A stretch of 64,000 bases of DNA from Cryobacterium sp. HLT2-28. GTDB taxonomy: Bacteria > Actinomycetota > Actinomycetes > Actinomycetales > Microbacteriaceae. The translations under genes and the position numbers were made by a program. Shown here piece after piece: positions 1 through 8,709 of this stretch. Location: assembly GCF_004402495.1 (NCBI RefSeq), contig NZ_SOFH01000012.1, positions 52,170 to 116,169 on the forward strand, read 5' to 3'. The notes under the pieces were generated by a model that searched no databases, was not told the origin of the DNA, and saw nothing but the letters and a program-made list of their open reading frames with translations. The first letter of the stretch is position 1, and every line of letters starts with the position of its first letter.

Positions 1-155
1 CCCCGCGAACCTCTCTCGGTTCTGCAACAAGTGCTGTGCTGACGTGCAGCGGGCAAAGTTGGCCGGTGGCACGGTGGCACGGTGGCACGGTCGGACGCGA
101 GCACTGTCGCATCCGCCCGGGCCACCCAATCACGGTGATGTCGGGCTATGGCGCT

Positions 156-944
156 TTAGCGCCCGGTGTTCATCCGGCGCGTGGTGCCGGTGTCGGCGGA
201 GTTCAGACTGTTCTGAACCTTGTTCTTCGCCTGCTCAGCCTGCTCCTTCACGCTGGGGGCGTTTCGGGCTTCTGCCTGCATTTTGGGTGCCTCTTCCTCG
301 GCCTTGGTGAGGTAGGACTCCCAGCGGGCCTGCATCGGCTTGATCAGGCCGCCGCCGGCCCCCACGATGACGACGCCGGCGATGATGGCGAGCACGGCGA
401 TCAGGATCGGCGTGGTCACGGTGGTGGCAACCTCGATTTGGTTCAGTGCGGCCGTCACGCCGAGGAACAGGATGAAGATGCTGGCGATGTTGGCGAGGAC
501 CTTGCCGTAGGAGAGTCCGCCGAGCGTGCCCTGGATCAGGGTCTTCACACCCGCGGCGATGGCCGCGGCGATGACGATGATGACGATCGCGACGATGATC
601 TTGGGCAGGAAGGCGATGATTCCGGCGAGCAGGTCGCTTACGGGGTTCGACCCGAACACTCCGAACGCGAACTGCAGGACGAACAACACCAGGGTGTAGT
701 ACAGGATCTTGGCGATGATGTCCGACGCGTCAAGGGAGGAGCTCGCGAGGGCCTTCTTCACGCCGCCGCGCTCAACGACACGGTCGAAGCCCACCTTTTC
801 GAGCAACTTCGCCAGAGCCTTCGAGATCAGCTTCGCCACGATCAGGCCGACGATCAGGATCACCAGGAACAGCAGCAGTTTCGGGACGAAGTCCACGACA
901 GCGGCCAGCCCTACTGCGAGGGCATTAGTGAATTCGTTTGACAT
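156..944 (-). CDS. TM-helix-repeat membrane protein (mechanosensitive-channel-like)
   Basis: Predicted 262-aa integral membrane protein. Several hydrophobic helices are visible (about residues 20-42, 78-100, 105-130, 140-160 and 168-200), with a KALAKLLEKVGFD stretch after the first helix. This resembles the conserved TM-helix repeat found in small MscS-related proteins, but no complete MscS beta domain is seen. The C-terminal 50 residues are hydrophilic, Lys/Glu/Gln-rich and probably cytoplasmic. The open frame extends further upstream, but the ATG at 944 has a GGAG ribosome site and begins the hydrophobic part, so I chose it. A role as an osmotic-stress channel is inference from the family only. 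No operon partner is evident. Confidence 0.8.
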   Translation of the reverse strand: MSNEFTNALAVGLAAVVDFVPKLLLFLVILIVGLIVAKLISKALAKLLEKVGFDRVVERGGVKKALASSSLDASDIIAKILYYTLVLFVLQFAFGVFGSNPVSDLLAGIIAFLPKIIVAIVIIVIAAAIAAGVKTLIQGTLGGLSYGKVLANIASIFILFLGVTAALNQIEVATTVTTPILIAVLAIIAGVVIVGAGGGLIKPMQARWESYLTKAEEEAPKMQAEARNAPSVKEQAEQAKNKVQNSLNSADTGTTRRMNTGR

Positions 945-1211
945 ATCAATCTCCAGGGTTGAGTCGCGCCGATGACGGCAGGGGAATGGGCAGGGGGCGG
1001 CATGGCTTGGTGCACCGCGTCCCTCTCTCTCTCTGAGGTAGCCGAGGCCCGAGGTCCACTGATCGCACATCTCGAATGACGAAATAGCTACACCTAGGAC
1101 GCACGGACGGGATGATTCCTCACGCGCGCACTCAAAGTGCGCCGATCCGAACGCGTAGGCGCGTTAGTTGATGGTGGCGACGATGATGGGCCACGGGCGT
1201 TGCATAGGCCG

Positions 1212-1575
1212 TTACCGAATGGCGATGCTGAGTGCCCCGGCCAGCCAGCGCTCGACGTCGTGCTGCGATCGCAGCCTAACCACGACGAGGTGTGGGTACT
1301 CCAATCCCAGCAGCGGCACCTGCACGTCGTACTTCCGCCTGGGCGAGATAGCCCACCGCACGATGTGCTCACGGTCGGTGAAAAGCGTTCAAAATGGTGC
1401 CTCGACATTGCCGTTCCACAATTGCGTCGAAGTTGAACTGCTCCATGAGAGAAATGAGGGTGAGGATCACCGCGATCAAGATATGAAGGACGGCCAACAA
1501 GACTGCGACGCTGACGTCAGTCCCTGACGTTCTTCGGGTGGTGCCGTCACCGGTTTCGGGATAGAACAGTGTCAC
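1212..1575 (-). pseudogene. possible frameshifted remnant of a small membrane protein
   Basis: A 68-codon GTG-initiated frame (1575 down to 1369) contains one long hydrophobic helix (VAVLLAVLHILIAVILTLI). Just after it ends, another frame on the same strand reads as ordinary protein (REHIVRWAISPRRKYDV, then VPLLGLEYPHLVVVRL) down to a TAA at 1212. Together they look like one membrane protein broken by a frameshift near 1375. The local composition is less GC-rich than its neighbours. I do not recognise the family. It could instead be a genuine 68-aa membrane ORF followed by non-coding DNA. Confidence 0.35.
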
Positions 1576-1661
1576 CGGAACTGCATCGTGGGCCTGATAC
1601 GACTTTTGAGTGTTGGGGACCGCCGGTGCGGTAGCACCCTCGATGAAATGGAGACATCAGC

Positions 1662-2498
1662 ATGACGGAGATCACTGCACACCACGGATTGTTCAAAGAC
1701 ACTAACCTGCACGTGGACGACACCGGCGGGTCGGGCCGCCCTGTAGTCCTAATCCACGGATGGCCGCTCTCGGGTGAAGCATGGAAGGACCAGGTGCCTG
1801 CGCTCCAGCAGGCCGGATATCGGGTCATCACCTACGACCGCCGCGGGTTTGGTCGCAGTGACAAACCCGCCCGGGGTTGCACCTACGACACGCTGACCGA
1901 GGACCTGCACACTCTTCTCGCGCAGATGAACCTGAACGACGTGACCCTAGTCGGGTTCTCCATGGGCGGCGGCGAAGTGGCCCGCTACTTCAGTAAGTAC
2001 GGCGACCAACGGCTACGCAGCGTGGTCTTTGCCTCTGCTGTCCCCCCCTATATGATGCAGGGCGATGGCAATCCCGACGGCCCCCTGACGCCGGAAGCCG
2101 CCGCGAAGATGACTGCTGACCTGACTCAGGACGAAGACTCGTTCTACGACGGGTTCACACGCGATTTCTTCTCGGTGAACGGTGAGCTGAAGGTCACTGA
2201 AGCGCAACGCCAGGAGGCCCTCGCCCTCTGCAGACAGGCCGACAAGACAGCAGCGCTTGCTTGTATGGCAGCGTTTGGTGGAACTGACTTCCGCGACGAT
2301 CTGCCCCAAGTGACCGTTCCGACACTGGTCCTTCACGGCGACGGGGACGCAGTGGTTCCCTTCGCGGGTTCCGGACAACGCACCCACGCCGCACTGCCGG
2401 GAAGTGACCTCTACGTAATCTCCGGCGCACCGCACGGATGTAACGTCAGTCATCCCGACGAATGGAACACCGCCCTCCTCGCCTTCCTCGCCAAATAG
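1662..2498 (+). CDS. alpha/beta hydrolase, non-heme chloroperoxidase-like
   Basis: 278-aa single-domain alpha/beta-hydrolase. The oxyanion segment HGWPLSG is at residues 32-38, the nucleophile elbow GFSMGG places Ser100, the acid is probably Asp229 in HGDGDAVVP, and the base is His258 in GAPHG. The HGWPLSG...GFSMGGGEVARY pattern is typical of cofactor-free haloperoxidases / perhydrolases (Cpo-type), which are really esterases with peracid chemistry. A GGAGA ribosome site lies before the ATG. No partner gene is adjacent; the gene stands between two decayed regions. The natural substrate cannot be told from sequence. Confidence 0.9.
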   Translation: MTEITAHHGLFKDTNLHVDDTGGSGRPVVLIHGWPLSGEAWKDQVPALQQAGYRVITYDRRGFGRSDKPARGCTYDTLTEDLHTLLAQMNLNDVTLVGFSMGGGEVARYFSKYGDQRLRSVVFASAVPPYMMQGDGNPDGPLTPEAAAKMTADLTQDEDSFYDGFTRDFFSVNGELKVTEAQRQEALALCRQADKTAALACMAAFGGTDFRDDLPQVTVPTLVLHGDGDAVVPFAGSGQRTHAALPGSDLYVISGAPHGCNVSHPDEWNTALLAFLAK

Positions 2499-2527
2499 CT
2501 CTCTTTGTGCGAGGACCCAGTACCCGG

Positions 2528-2820
2528 TCAGGCCCTCCCAGCGGGCCGGGTGGGCGTCTTCTTGGATGGTTTACGTGGGACCCGGTTTTCAGCGCTGACC
2601 ATCCAAACGAACTGCTCCAGCTTCTCGATGACTCCGTGCAGAATGTCCGCGCTGGTGGGGTCTTCCGCATCGACCGCATCGTGCACGGCGCGAATGTTCC
2701 CCACCGTGACCGTGAGGCGTTCAGTGATCAGGACAACCGTCTGCCCCTTGTCAACATTTCCGGTGGCACCACCGGCTGGTGGTGCCGGGTGTCGCGGGAA
2801 GGGCGGGGCAATGATTCAGG
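2528..2820 (-). pseudogene. dps: C-terminal remnant of a Dps ferritin-like protein
   Basis: On the minus strand an open frame reads PPFPRHPAPPAGG, then GQTVVLITERLTVTVGNIRA, then VHDAVDAEDPTSADILHGVI and LEQFVWMVSAENR, ending at a TGA at 2528-2530. These are the last two helices of actinobacterial Dps (starvation-induced DNA-binding ferritin). The first half, including the ferroxidase HxxxD helix, is missing: an in-frame stop lies just upstream (about 2823-2826) with no start codon. So this is a truncated, probably silent fragment. It is placed back to back with another truncated gene, which points to a deletion or rearrangement here. Confidence 0.7.
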
Positions 2821-3121
2821 AGTCTGCTAAACGGGCTCATCAAGTCCGATACTGCTGGGCCTGCGGCACCAATCCACGGTTCCCGTGGAAGCCCTTCACG
2901 CCACGCTGATATACAGGTTCGCGACACTAAGTCTGATCGGCTTCGACCGCGGCACTTCCTATCTTCCAGCGCTGCTCAGCCCAGCCACAAGCCGTTTCCT
3001 TCCACCACCACGCCGCGAAGCGGCGCCTCCGCTGATATACGCGGGTTGGTTACCGCAGGGCGAAGTGTTCGGCAGGAGAGGAGCCGCTGGTCTAGAAATC
3101 GGGCGTCGCCAGGGGAAAGAA

Positions 3122-3514
3122 ATGGTGACGTGCGGCATTGAGGAGGAATTCTTCCTCGTCGACAGGTCGAGCCTGGAACCCGTGTCCGTCGCAGAGGGCG
3201 TTCTAGATGATCTTGCCTCGGAATCAACAGCATCCGGTCGAGTCACAGGCGAGTTCCTGGCGAGTCGAATCGAATGGTTGACGCAGATCCTGACCGAGAT
3301 GGAATCAGCGGTGACCAGCCTGGCGAGGTTCCGTGCGCAGTTGGATTCCGCAGCTCGGCTGCATGGCGTGATGGCCGTCGGAACGGGCACGCCCTTCGAC
3401 GTTCCGGCTACGCCAACGGTTGCGGAAGGCGATCGGTACCGCCGAGTCGTCCGTGATGTTCGCGGGGTTCTTCGCGATCTCCCGGTGGTCGAGCTCTCCC
3501 GGTGGTCGATCTAG
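3122..3514 (+). pseudogene. ybdK: truncated carboxylate-amine ligase (YbdK / glutamate-cysteine ligase 2 family)
   Basis: From the ATG at 3122 (ribosome site AGGGGAAAG) the frame reads VTCGIEEEFFLVD, the hallmark N-terminus of the YbdK-type ATP-dependent carboxylate-amine ligases, and continues through the conserved GVMAVGTGTPFDVPATP and RYRRVVRDVRGVLRD segments. It then stops after about 130 residues, whereas the family is about 370. The catalytic C-terminal half is gone. The break falls at two copies of a TCCCGGTGGTCGA word (about 3478-3510), the same word that opens the palindromic element at 8585, so a repeat may have mediated the loss. Confidence 0.75.
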
Positions 3515-3528
3515 TCGACCCTGGAGTG

Positions 3529-5169
3529 TCAGCCCTCCTTGCGAATCACGGTCCCGTCGAGCGGGGCGATCTCGATCGGCTTCGGCAGCTGGATCACACC
3601 GTCCTCGAGGGAGACGATCGTGTTCCACCAACCGTCGGGATGCTTCATCGCGAAGCCCGGAACGAGCCAGGCGTTGCCGTCCGCGTCCCACATCATCAGC
3701 AGGGTCGATGTGGCCTTGTCGACCGTCACCACGACGACCTTCGGCGTCTCGGGCAGCGGCTGGGGCTCGATCGTCGGTTCGGGCAGAGGTTCGGCCGTCG
3801 GCGGCACCGACGGGGTCGGCGCGGGCACCGGCTCCGCGGTCGGCGGGGCGACCGGCTCCTCGGTCTTGCCTGGGCCCGGCTCGATGATCGGGTTGTCGCG
3901 CGGGTCGACGCCCTGAGGCGTCGGCTTCGTCTCTCCATCCTGCGGGTCGGTCGCGGTGCCGCCGTTCGCATCGGTGGTGACGGGGGTGTCCGGGCCGACG
4001 AGGGCGTCGGGGCTGACCGGCGAGCCCGTCGCATCCGCTGAGCGGAGCATGTCGGCGGCGAGCAGTCGCACTCCGCCCTGAAACTCCGGGCCGGCGGCCC
4101 CGAACCAGCGGTAGTCGCTGAGCCGCTTGACCGCGTCGGTCGCCGAGATCGTGCCGAAGCTGCCCCGGTCGACGACGTCGATGGAGTGGCCGGAGGCCCA
4201 GGCGATCTTGCCGGAGGGCGCCCACGCCACGGTCCATTCGAGGGCGGTCTGGGTGCCGTCCACGGTGAGGTTGGTGGTCGCCGTCGTCTGGCCGGGGTCA
4301 GCCGTCACCCGGATGTCGTCGGCCGACACGTCGAGACCGGTCTTGGCGAAAAGGCCGCGGGCCTCTGCTCGTGCCTCGGACTCGCTTGGGGCCTTGCTTG
4401 CGCCGGCGGGGGCCGGAGGCACCTCGCAGACGGGCAGCACGTCGATGGCAGGGCCACCGGCGGCATCCGCAGGCGGCACCGCGGCGCAGACCACCTGCGG
4501 CGTGGCCGTCGGGTCGTTGTACCACCAGTCGCCGGTGCCCGCCCAGGTGATGGTGACGGATGCCGCGGAGCCGTCCTCCGGGCCGACCATCCAGGTGGGG
4601 TAGGCCGGGTCGGAGTAGGTGGTCTTCTTCGCCTCGCCGGAGACGCCGAGCGCCCCGGCGACGTCGCGGAGCCGCGACTCCGCCGTGCCCGTGCGCTTCA
4701 GTTGATAGACCGAGCCGGTGCCGGCTTCGGTGCCGAGGTCGGCGCCCGCTTCGTAGCGGTAATCGATCCACTGGGCGATGCGCATGTCGCTGGGGGCGGC
4801 ATCCGCGCCCATTTTGAGGCTGGAGCTCGCTGCGCCGCCGCCCTGTGCGCTGGCGTTGCCGCTGCTGCTGCTCGCGGCGAGGAAGAGCGGCGCGCGCTGG
4901 GTCGGCAGCGAGACTACGAGTGCTCCCACGGTGACCGCGGCCACGGCGAGGGTCAGGCCGCCGGCGGCCTGGATGCGGCGTTGGCGGTTGACAAGGCGGG
5001 GTGCCTCCCGGGTCGCGGCGTTCGCGATGAGGTCCGAGGACAGGTCGGGGGTCGCGCCCCGGGCGCCGAGGCTTCGCCGCAGTCGCGCGTCGACGTTGCT
5101 GTCGCCGTCGCTGTCGACGTTGCTGTCGGTGACACCGTCGGGGTCGCGGTCGTCAGAATGTGCGCTCAT
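3529..5169 (-). CDS. membrane anti-sigma-like regulator
   Basis: 546-aa protein encoded directly behind an ECF sigma gene (7-nt gap). A cytosolic N-terminus of about 65 residues, rich in Asp and containing an Arg-rich LRRSLGARGATPDLSSDL segment, precedes one transmembrane helix (about 67-88). A large extracytoplasmic part follows, with a Pro/Glu-rich linker (about 430-490) and a short C-terminal domain ending in EIAPLDGTVIRKEG. No HxxxCxxC zinc anti-sigma motif is present. The position after the sigma gene and the topology suggest an anti-sigma or sensor role; this is inference. ATG at 5169 was chosen over an upstream start that would overlap the sigma gene. Confidence 0.8.
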   Translation of the reverse strand: MSAHSDDRDPDGVTDSNVDSDGDSNVDARLRRSLGARGATPDLSSDLIANAATREAPRLVNRQRRIQAAGGLTLAVAAVTVGALVVSLPTQRAPLFLAASSSSGNASAQGGGAASSSLKMGADAAPSDMRIAQWIDYRYEAGADLGTEAGTGSVYQLKRTGTAESRLRDVAGALGVSGEAKKTTYSDPAYPTWMVGPEDGSAASVTITWAGTGDWWYNDPTATPQVVCAAVPPADAAGGPAIDVLPVCEVPPAPAGASKAPSESEARAEARGLFAKTGLDVSADDIRVTADPGQTTATTNLTVDGTQTALEWTVAWAPSGKIAWASGHSIDVVDRGSFGTISATDAVKRLSDYRWFGAAGPEFQGGVRLLAADMLRSADATGSPVSPDALVGPDTPVTTDANGGTATDPQDGETKPTPQGVDPRDNPIIEPGPGKTEEPVAPPTAEPVPAPTPSVPPTAEPLPEPTIEPQPLPETPKVVVVTVDKATSTLLMMWDADGNAWLVPGFAMKHPDGWWNTIVSLEDGVIQLPKPIEIAPLDGTVIRKEG

Positions 5170-5176
5170 GCAATGG

Positions 5177-5827
5177 TTATGTCGGCTGAGGGGCCGATCT
5201 TTCAGAAGGGACCGATTCGTCTTTGTCGGTCGGGTCGGCATCCGGGGCGGTGTCGGCTTTCGGGGTCGCATCAGCCTTCGAGGCTGGGCCGGCTTTCGGA
5301 CCCGCGTCAGCCTTCGAGGCTGGGCCGGCTTTCGGGGCGGTGTCGTCTGTCCCGTCCATCAGCCGCGCGAGCGTCTTCTTCGCCCGGTGCAAACGGATGC
5401 TCACCGCATTCGCGCTGACACCCAGCGACGTCGAGATGGCGGGGATGGGCAGGTCCTCGAGCACCGCCAGAGCGAGAACCTCACGGTCGCGCGGGCGAAG
5501 CCGGCGCCACGCTTCGGCCAGGGCGAGGTCGGTGATCGCGATGTCCTCGGCAGAGGGCGCGGTGTCGGTCGCCCGGAGCGCGAACAGCAGCGAGGCCGCA
5601 GTGGCCTGCTGGCGCCGGTGATTCGCGACGAGGTTGGCCGCGATGCGGTAGAGCCACGGCAACTCCTCGCCCGCGGTCACCGTGGCGCGCCGGCGCCAGG
5701 CGATCGCGAAGACGTCGGCGGCGAGATCCTCCACGAAACGGTGCTCGACCCGGCGCGCAAGGAAACCGCCGATCGCCGGCAGGTACTTCGAATAGACGGC
5801 GGCGAACGCGTCGTCAACAGGGGGCAT
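5177..5827 (-). CDS. ECF-type RNA polymerase sigma-70 factor
   Basis: 216-aa sigma factor with region 2 (FAAVYSKYLPAIGGFLARRV, then EDLAADVFAIAWRR, then LPWLYRIAANLVANHRR) and region 4 (RLRPRDREVLALAVLEDL, then ISTSLGVSANAVSIRLHRA, the helix-turn-helix that contacts the -35 box). It transcribes its own regulon in response to a signal relayed by the membrane protein encoded next. The last 45 residues are an Ala/Lys/Pro/Asp tail made of imperfect repeats (KAGPASKADAGPKAGPASKAD) that is not part of the sigma fold. The longer upstream frame lacks sigma homology, so ATG 5827 was chosen. Confidence 0.88.
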   Translation of the reverse strand: MPPVDDAFAAVYSKYLPAIGGFLARRVEHRFVEDLAADVFAIAWRRRATVTAGEELPWLYRIAANLVANHRRQQATAASLLFALRATDTAPSAEDIAITDLALAEAWRRLRPRDREVLALAVLEDLPIPAISTSLGVSANAVSIRLHRAKKTLARLMDGTDDTAPKAGPASKADAGPKAGPASKADATPKADTAPDADPTDKDESVPSERSAPQPT

Positions 5828-5993
5828 ACCGTCAGTCTGGCCGAGGGCCCGGTGCGGAACAACCCGACGTATTGGGTGTGTCGGGCGCTTGGGGCCGCCC
5901 GCCACGGCCTCCGGCGCCGCACGGCGCTGCAACTCAGCCTTCCGCATTGGCAGCTGGTGCCGTGACGCCGCGGGTGAAAGTGATCTGGGTCTA

Positions 5994-6380
5994 CTACCGA
6001 AAGTTCTTTTTCGAGTCGGTCTCATTGGGGTGGCCGGTCGCTGCTTTCGTGACGTAGACCCGTCCTTGTCTCTTCCCCTTTGGGTTGGGCTCTTCGACGG
6101 CGTACCAGAGGCGAGCGCCATCGGTCACTTTGTACTGCCACTGTGGTAGCGCAACGCCGTCAACCAGGACTGTGGAGAGATCTCCTCGAAGTCGGTAGCA
6201 GCGATCCGGGTCGTACTCGGCGGGATGGGCCGTGAGATAGTCGTAGGCGTCCGCGAGGGCGTTCTTCGCGGCCGCCTTTAGATCGGTCCACCCGCGTTGG
6301 GCCGCGGCATTGCCGAAAAAGATCTCGTACTCGGTTCCTTTTGTCGGTCGGGGAACCGCCGCGCCACGCTTTCCCGCCAC
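5994..6380 (-). CDS. putative toxin of a Phd-type toxin-antitoxin pair
   Basis: 128-aa protein starting with GTG immediately after the antitoxin stop codon (TAAGTG), so translation is coupled. The C-terminal part (WQYKVTDGARLWYAVEEPN, then RVYVTKAATGHP) resembles the beta-rich core and C-terminal strand of ParE/RelE-like toxins, with an N-terminal helical part (GWTDLKAAAKNALADAYDYL). The toxin role rests mainly on its pairing with a prevent-host-death antitoxin. Catalytic residues cannot be assigned. It could also be a non-RelE ribosome-dependent toxin. Confidence 0.65.
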   Translation of the reverse strand: MAGKRGAAVPRPTKGTEYEIFFGNAAAQRGWTDLKAAAKNALADAYDYLTAHPAEYDPDRCYRLRGDLSTVLVDGVALPQWQYKVTDGARLWYAVEEPNPKGKRQGRVYVTKAATGHPNETDSKKNFR

Positions 6381-6824
6381 TTACGGACGATCGACCCGGA
6401 TCGGGGCTGCAGGCAGCTCGAGGTGCTCCACAGGGCGCATGCCCATTGTGTACGCGACGGCTGTTTCCTTCCACTCCTGCTGTGCCCGAAGCAGCCGCTC
6501 GAACGTGCCGAGTTCGCTGGCGGCATAGAGGAGCTGTTCAATCTCGGCGGCGTACGCGCGCAGCTCGCCAGGGGCAAACTCCCCCGTCCAGGCGAAAAGT
6601 TCCGTGAGCGCGGCCACGACATCGCCCTTGTTTCGGCCGATCGCGCGGATCAGAAGGCTCGACAGCGCGACACCATTCTCGAGCACGTCGAGATCATGAC
6701 CGCGCAGGATCACGAGATCGTCACCATCACGGCGCGTAATGCGCACCTGGCCTTCGTCGATGTGGGCCAGGACTTCCTTGGGCTTTCGCAGGAGGTCGGT
6801 GAATGTGGCGGTTCTCATTCCCAC
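6381..6824 (-). CDS. Phd/YefM-type antitoxin
   Basis: 147-aa protein whose N-terminus (MRTATFTDLLRKPKEVLAHI, then QVRITRRDGDDLVIL) is a Phd/YefM DNA-binding fold: helix with KP-EV, then two strands with the RRDGDDLVL signature. Its C-terminal 80 residues would wrap the toxin. The annotated start is GTG at 6824; ATG at 6818 gives the usual MRT start and is equally possible. It is first in a two-gene operon, with a perfect inverted repeat just upstream that may be its autoregulatory operator. Confidence 0.78.
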   Translation of the reverse strand: MGMRTATFTDLLRKPKEVLAHIDEGQVRITRRDGDDLVILRGHDLDVLENGVALSSLLIRAIGRNKGDVVAALTELFAWTGEFAPGELRAYAAEIEQLLYAASELGTFERLLRAQQEWKETAVAYTMGMRPVEHLELPAAPIRVDRP

Positions 6825-6833
6825 ACACTACAT

Positions 6834-6847
6834 CAGATAAACATCTG
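6834..6847. promoter_or_regulatory. candidate operator of the toxin-antitoxin operon
   Basis: Inverted repeat CAGAT-AAAC-ATCTG lying 10-16 nt upstream of the antitoxin start. Phd-family antitoxins bind short palindromes of this kind over their own promoter. Seen directly: the symmetry and position. Binding is inferred. Confidence 0.5.
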
Positions 6848-7269
6848 TTGCGCTGAGAATTCGGCAATCGGCGCGGAGGAATCGTATTCAAGCCTTCGGT
6901 AGACCACAAGCGCTTGGTCGGCCTGGATAGCTTCACCCGGGCAGCCGGGCAGCCGGCCGGGCGCTCGGGTCGTGGCGGTTCTCGGCCACCGACTCGGTGG
7001 GCACCCGCAGGTCTAGCTGCAGGCGGACCTCCTCGGAGAACCTTCGGTGCTGCCGACCTGGGCCATGGCGGTGGCCACCAGGTCGTTCACGTTCGCATTG
7101 GGCATGTCACGAGGGCGTTGCAGACGAGCCGTGGCCGGCAGCGTCATTTCGGGTCCTTGGGGTAGTTCTGAGAGGTGGTCTTCTCCTCCACATATACCTT
7201 CTGACCAGCTTATCCACACTCTTTTGGTATGTCGGGCGAATGTCGGTGGGTCGTCGTAAAGTGACCGGT
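6848..7269. other. gap with possible decayed ORF
   Basis: About 420 bases without a convincing gene. On the minus strand one frame reads MPNANVNDLVATAMAQVGST (about 7107-7048); a second frame continues protein-like with FSEEVRLQLDLRVPTESVAE down to about 6950. This could be a frameshifted remnant, but no family is recognised. The promoter of the 7270 gene presumably lies at the right end. Confidence 0.3.
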
Positions 7270-8574
7270 ATGACGATCCTCGTGAACGCCCGGCAGGAGG
7301 CCCTTGGTGAGCGTTTCGACGCGATCAAGGAGGCCGAGCGTGACATCGCCCGGGCCTTCGCCCGGCGTGCGGAACTCATCGACGAGGCCCGCCGTTACCG
7401 CGAGGAGACGGCGGCGATGACTGTCGCATCCGCCGCGTGTGCGTCGTCGCTGTCGCGCTGGAACGAATCGATGATCGCCGAGCGGGAATTCGTCAGCGAG
7501 CTGGCCTGCACCCTCCTGGTGCCGCAACGCACCGCCGAAACCGTGATCGCCGAGAGCCGGGCCCTCGCCGACGACCTTCCCGGCACCCGGGCCGCTCTGC
7601 AGCGCGGGGAGATCTCCTACCGGAACGCGCAGACCCTGATGGGTCAGGCGTGCTCGGTGCCGGCCGATGCGAAGGCGGCGTTCGAAGCGGCTTTGCTTCC
7701 GTCGGCGGCGAACCTGACGGCGTCGAAGCTGAAGACGAAGGCGCGGATGCTGCGGGAGCGGCTGCACCCCGAGACGATCACCGCCCGGCACGACACGTCG
7801 ATCACCGATCGGAAGGTGTCTGTCGAGCCTGAGACCGACGGGATGGCGTCGCTCTACTGGTACGACACCGCGGAGCAGATCGATGCCGCCTATCGGCGGA
7901 TCACCACGACTGCGCTGAGCCTGCAGGGCCCCGAGGAGCCTCGCACTCTCACCCAATTGCGCGCGGATGTTCTCAAGGACCTGTTGATCGACGGCGTCAC
8001 CCCCGCCGGGCTCGCGAAAGGCATCCGGGCCACGGTCCATGTGACGGTGCCGGTGCTGACCCTGATGGGCCTCTCCGAGGAACCGGCGCACCTCGCGGGG
8101 TACGGTCCGATCGACCCGGAGACGGCAAGGCGGCTTGCGGCCGGGGCGCCGAGCTTCACCAGGTTGCTGACGCATCCCGAGACCGGGGTCGTGCTCTCGG
8201 TCGGCCGCGACCGTTACAAGGTCCCGAAGGATCTCAAGAGATATGTGCAGCTTCGTGACGAAACGTGCCGGTTTCCGGGGTGTAATCGTCCGGCGCACGA
8301 GTGCGACCTCGATCACACCCTCGACTGGCAGTTTCAGGGTTGCACCGAGCACGAGAATCTGGCTTCCGTGTGTGCCGGCGACCATGGGTTGAAGAGCGAG
8401 ACCGGGTGGACAGCGAAACAGCTCCCGGGCGGCGTCATCGAGTGGACGTCGCCGACCGGCCGACACTTCCGCACCGAGCCTGCCGTCGACATCCGCCCCT
8501 CGCCGCCGCGCCGGGTGCCAGCGCCGCCCCCGCCGGTCGATCCGGCGGAGCCCGCCGAACCGCCGCCGTTCTGA
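7270..8574 (+). CDS. DUF222 / 13E12-repeat HNH endonuclease family protein
   Basis: 434-aa protein of the DUF222 plus HNH architecture that is multi-copy in Microbacteriaceae and mycobacteria. The N-terminal 300 residues are helical (RARAFARRAELIDEARRY-like start, then AETVIAESRALADDL). The C-terminal HNH nuclease motif has CRFPGC (Cys333, Cys338), ECDLDH with Asp348-His349, and NLASVCAGDHGLKSE. A Pro-rich tail closes the protein. The predicted activity is metal-dependent DNA cleavage; the biological role of these 13E12-like proteins is unknown and some may be mobile. Start ATG 7270 was chosen because upstream codons give no family sequence. A palindromic element follows the stop codon. Confidence 0.88.
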   Translation: MTILVNARQEALGERFDAIKEAERDIARAFARRAELIDEARRYREETAAMTVASAACASSLSRWNESMIAEREFVSELACTLLVPQRTAETVIAESRALADDLPGTRAALQRGEISYRNAQTLMGQACSVPADAKAAFEAALLPSAANLTASKLKTKARMLRERLHPETITARHDTSITDRKVSVEPETDGMASLYWYDTAEQIDAAYRRITTTALSLQGPEEPRTLTQLRADVLKDLLIDGVTPAGLAKGIRATVHVTVPVLTLMGLSEEPAHLAGYGPIDPETARRLAAGAPSFTRLLTHPETGVVLSVGRDRYKVPKDLKRYVQLRDETCRFPGCNRPAHECDLDHTLDWQFQGCTEHENLASVCAGDHGLKSETGWTAKQLPGGVIEWTSPTGRHFRTEPAVDIRPSPPRRVPAPPPPVDPAEPAEPPPF

Positions 8575-8584
8575 CCCGAGGCCA

Positions 8585-8643
8585 CCGGTGGTCGAGCCTG
8601 TCGAGACCCCCCGCGCCGTGGTTTCGACAAGCTCAACCACCGG
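8585..8643. repeat. REP-like palindrome, GGTGGTCGAG family
   Basis: The arms CCGGTGGTCGAGCCTGTCGA (8585-8604, continuing GACC) and GGTTTCGACAAGCTCAACCA (8620-8639, continuing CCGG) are near-perfect inverted copies around an 11-nt loop. It lies in the gap after the HNH gene and may double as a transcript end. Related words recur at about 3478-3510 and 49261-49376. Confidence 0.7.
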
Positions 8644-8709
8644 TTGGCGCGGAGGGAGCGTACATCTGCATCGACTAAACTCAAAGGTCGGATTTCAAGG
8701 GGTGTGTGA

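Noticed and set aside
36..941. Long plus-strand ORF opposite the first gene
   Set aside because: His/Asp-rich antisense shadow of the TM-helix protein; no domain, no ribosome site.
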